Assembly: GCF_945859685.1 (NCBI RefSeq)
Contig: NC_079147.1
Coordinates: 255,492,572-255,556,571, forward strand
Reading direction: 5' to 3'
DNA length: 64,000 nucleotides
Source: Eupeodes corollae
Lineage: Eukaryota; Arthropoda; Insecta; Diptera; Syrphidae
Shown: in pieces, positions 60,851 through 64,000 of the stretch
How the letters are laid out: every line of letters begins with the position of its first letter
Position numbering within the stretch: the stretch's first letter is position 1
Notes under the pieces: model-generated
The model's input: only the letters and a program-made list of their open reading frames with translations
Told to the model about the DNA's origin: nothing
The model's database searches: none
Program-made: the position numbers and the translations under genes

Positions 60851-61491
60851 AGGCAGGGAATTTTTTTTGCAGTCAACTTTATTATTTGAACACATATTTT
60901 AACCAAGACAATTAGTTCTTTTTTCTCACAAACCTCTACCTTCAGTTCATAAAACAAAAACTACCAAAAACATTATTGTTTACAAAAAAATGTTAAACCA
61001 TGCTTCAAGTCCATCACAATTTCTGTTTTGTATTGTATAGAAATATTACTTATTTCTTATGTGGTCTGAACCTGCCCATTTGCTGCTTGTTTACTTTGAG
61101 GACAGCAAACGCCAAGAAAGAAATCCGAAATATTTTAGAATTAAATGAAGATTATTTAAGCTTGTAGTTAGCATCTCATTATTTTTTGGGACATTCAATG
61201 ATAATCAGTTGTATGGAAATAAATCTGTTTTCTTGATTATTAATTAACATTTAGTAAAATAAATAATTGAAATTTAATAAAAACAATAAAGCAAACTGCG
61301 AATTAAAACACAATGTTAGTTCAATCAATTCATTAAGACCAGATTTTTAATACTTTTGTATGCGTTAAAATATTTTCTATAGTCTTACAAAAATATTGAA
61401 ATTCATTTAATAACTATAAAATTTAAAACAAGCACTTAAACTAATAATATCATTCTATAAAGCCTCTTTTCCATTTAAAAACTATTAACAG
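60851..61491. other. Non-coding spacer downstream of P450 copy E
   Basis: AT-rich; nothing recognised apart from probable 3' UTR close to 61,491. Confidence 0.35.
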
Positions 61492-63187
61492 TTAAATTAA
61501 TGGATCCCTTATAAATTTACAATATATTCCACCCTTCGTTTGTACAAATAATGCTTTTGGGTCCAAAAATATTTGTTTGGTGGTCTTATCACAAGTTGTT
61601 AGAATATGATTTCTAAGAAAACTAATCAATCCAATTTTTGTTTTCAATAGTCCCATGCGATATCCAATACAACTTCGTGGTCCCAATCCAAAAGCTAAAT
61701 AAGTTCCTGTTTGTATGTTTGGCTTATTCTTAGCTGAAAATCGTTCAGGATCAAATTTATCTGGATTTGGAAAGTACTAACAAAAATAAAATAAATATAA
61801 ATGTATTATTTCGAACAAAAAATTAAGATATACCTTTGAATCTCTATGAATGGCAATCTTTGGGACATAAACCGGCATATTGTTCGGTATGGCAAAGTCA
61901 GAAAACGGTTTCAATGAGAATTCCTTTTCATCTTTGGGTAAAGTACATATTCGATCTAATATTGGTAGTGAGGGATAAAGTCTTAAAGTCTCCATTATGA
62001 CCATATCCAAGTATTCCATTCCATAGACATCTTCGTAGGTGAGTGTGTCCTTGCCAGTTAAGGTGATGTTTCTAAGCAAAGCCTGCCTTATTTCTTCCCT
62101 TAACCTCTCTTGAATTTCTGGATTCTTTGATAGCTCATACAAACAAAAAGACATAGTAGATGCAGAAGTCTCCAGGCCAGCAATAAAAAAAGTCGCTGCC
62201 TGTGCTACCAAAATGTCATTTGTCATCGGTAAATTATTGTTATTCTGGCTGTCACCTAAACACTGTTTTTTTAATTCTGCTAGAACATCTATCAAATCAT
62301 TGCGAGTTGTTCCATTCTTAATTCTATTATCCATAACCGAATTGATGGTCTTTCGAAAAAATACTTCCGTGTCTTTTGCAAATAGTTTGCAGCGGAAAAG
62401 TGATGCCAAATGTGGTATAAAAAATGCAACTACAAACTGAAGGCCTCTCCATAGAGTAAAATCTAGTGTACTTCGACCGACTCGTAGAAAGGCATCCTTT
62501 GGATTTTTAAGACTACTGGTTTTAATACCAAAAGCCACTGTTGCAATCACATCTGTTGTAAAGAGAAAACAGATTTCCCTAACCTCTCGAACGAAGCTGT
62601 TACTATTTTTATCTATTTGAAAAGAGTTAATGTATGTGTCTAAATTATTGCCGATCTGAAAGTAAAAATAAAGTTAGAACCAATCAAAACTCTTAGTTCT
62701 TAAAAGTAGTTAACTTTACTTCTTGAATAAGTGGAAACATTTGTTTCATTTTTCCGCTCGTAAAAACTGGTGATAACTTCGTTCGCAATTCCTTCCATTC
62801 TGGATTATTGATCATGAACAGTGTAGCTGACCCAAGGGTATCACCTTTGGTATCACTTTGAGCATAACGATCTGAGAATTTGTCAAAATTCTTCACGCAT
62901 ATTGATTTTACCAATTCGGGATCACGTATCAGTAAGGCTGGTTTGTTGAAGATGTAAATTCCAAGAATTGGTTGATCTTTGGCATTCTTGTGATTGTACA
63001 AATCTTTGATGACATCAGCACAATTTTTCGACATCATCAACATGTCTTTGAAATTACCAAAAAAGTAATTTGGTTCAACATAGGCCACATTTTTATTTCG
63101 CCAATATGAGAAATGATGGTTTGCCCAAATGTAAATACCGAACAGAATGAACGTGACAAATAGCAGTAACTCGGTAATTAAATCCAT
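61492..63187 (-). CDS. Cytochrome P450, CYP6G-like, divergent member (copy E)
   Basis: Complete gene: exons 63187-62720, 62655-61834 and 61776-61492; introns 64 and 57 nt; 524 aa. The start is MDLITELL; donors are GTAAAG and GTATAT. Seen: N-terminal anchor, WRNKNVAYVEP hinge, I-helix AGLETS, K-helix ETLR, PERF, and heme loop FGLGPRSCIG with Cys about 466. It has the standard Arg before the Cys loop where the paralogues have His. Exon 2 is longer (822 nt) because of an Asn-rich loop before the I-helix (SQNNNNLPMTND). It is the most diverged of the five, lies 28 kb from copy D, and probably represents an older duplication. Predicted ER monooxygenase; substrate unknown. Confidence 0.93.
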
Positions 63188-63515
63188 ATTTATTTTGTTT
63201 TTAAGTCAATGTATTAGAAAAAAACATTAAGATAAAGGAAAAACTTATTGTTTAGAACTATCACTTGTAAACTTCAAAAGATGATCTTTTCTGTGGAGAA
63301 ATATATACAAATAAAATTAATTGATTGCTCGACTTCATTAGAAAGAAGAAATGTACAAAGGTATAAACCACTGATACAAAGATTATTAATTTAAAATTTA
63401 GATTAATATAACTTCATGGATGTGGAAAAATAAACCAATCGGGATTAAAAAACTTCATTTTACGAAACAAATAAACACAAATGAAATTTATTGACAGGCT
63501 CCTAAATTTTAAAAA
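63188..63515. other. Upstream region of P450 copy E
   Basis: AT-rich non-coding sequence between the ATG of copy E and element X. Any promoter must be short or extend past the repeat. Confidence 0.4.
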
Positions 63516-64000
63516 GGCTGTGATGCGACCCACACTGATAACTTTCCATCTCGTCTGGCGACTTTTCTTAACTAAGTCTTAACAATTTGATTTCTATATC
63601 TTTCTTTGATAATTGAGTCGAAAACCGTTTCATATTAGTTTTTTGCAGGTTTTCGTGTTTTGTTAAAAAAGTTGTTAGTTGAATTTTTCTAAAAGATTTA
63701 TTAAAAATTACTTACAATATTTTGATCATGGTTAAATAGTTTTATTTCAAAATCTATTTTTGCTAACGAGATTTTTAGTCGAAAAGCAATATTTACCAAT
63801 TATAGTAGCATTTCTTGAAAATTTGAAAGCATTTTGAAGACAATCAAGTAGATTCTAAAGTTCACTTTCAATCGAAATAAAATTGATCTCGATTCAAATT
63901 GTAAATTGGAGTTCTGAAATTCACTGTTATCGGTACCGATTGCGTAATTTTCGAACTCAAAATGAAGTAATTTTTAAGTAATTAAGTAGGTGTGATTTGA
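63516..64000 (+). repeat. Element X, copy 5, cut by the window edge
   Basis: Starts GGCTGTGATGCGACCCACACTGATAACTTTCC after an A-run, as copy 1 does, and continues with the conserved leader and the first repeat-like units to the window end. Confidence 0.7.

Overview
The window is AT-rich nuclear DNA of an insect, almost certainly a fly (Diptera, probably Brachycera). It has short phase-0 introns, a tandem array of CYP6-family cytochrome P450 genes whose proteins look most like the dipteran CYP6G subfamily, and a dense set of insect transposons. The species cannot be named from the sequence alone.

Host genes. Five P450 genes lie on the minus strand at 0.2-1.8, 9.5-11.2, 14.3-16.0, 31.4-33.1 and 61.5-63.2 kb. 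Each has three exons with the same two intron positions, and intron 1 is exactly 59 nt in four of them. Four genes are intact (513-524 aa). The first has one in-frame TGA at codon 144 and is otherwise undamaged. They should encode ER-anchored monooxygenases of the xenobiotic-metabolising type. The only other convincing host gene is a tiny plus-strand gene at 55.28-55.65 kb, with a TATA box, three exons and a 78-aa secreted four-cysteine peptide.

Between the genes the DNA is a layered fossil bed of mobile elements, and many insertions can be read to the base. A pogo/Tigger-like element (4,689-8,494) sits at a TA inside a mariner-like transposase and itself contains LINE, SINE and repeat copies. 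A LINE (19.8-23.0 kb) splits a second mariner-like transposase. A LINE (49,383-51,185) splits a hAT transposase with an 8-bp duplication. A SINE and an RTE fragment split a LINE at 58-61 kb. An unclassified element ('X' here, about 1.25 kb, with internal repeats of about 173 bp) occurs six times, once inside another copy of itself. A decayed Transib transposase, related to RAG1, lies at 37.8-39.8 kb.

The most interesting signal concerns a tRNA-derived SINE (five loci) and a jockey/LOA-like LINE. At 27,022-29,977 the LINE sits inside the SINE, immediately after GTGCGTTGGACT at the start of the anticodon-loop region, flanked by a perfect 12-bp target duplication. At 6,951 a short 3' fragment of the same LINE is joined to another SINE head at the same position. 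This suggests either a LINE that targets tRNA-like sequence or a chimeric tRNA-head/LINE-tail SINE.
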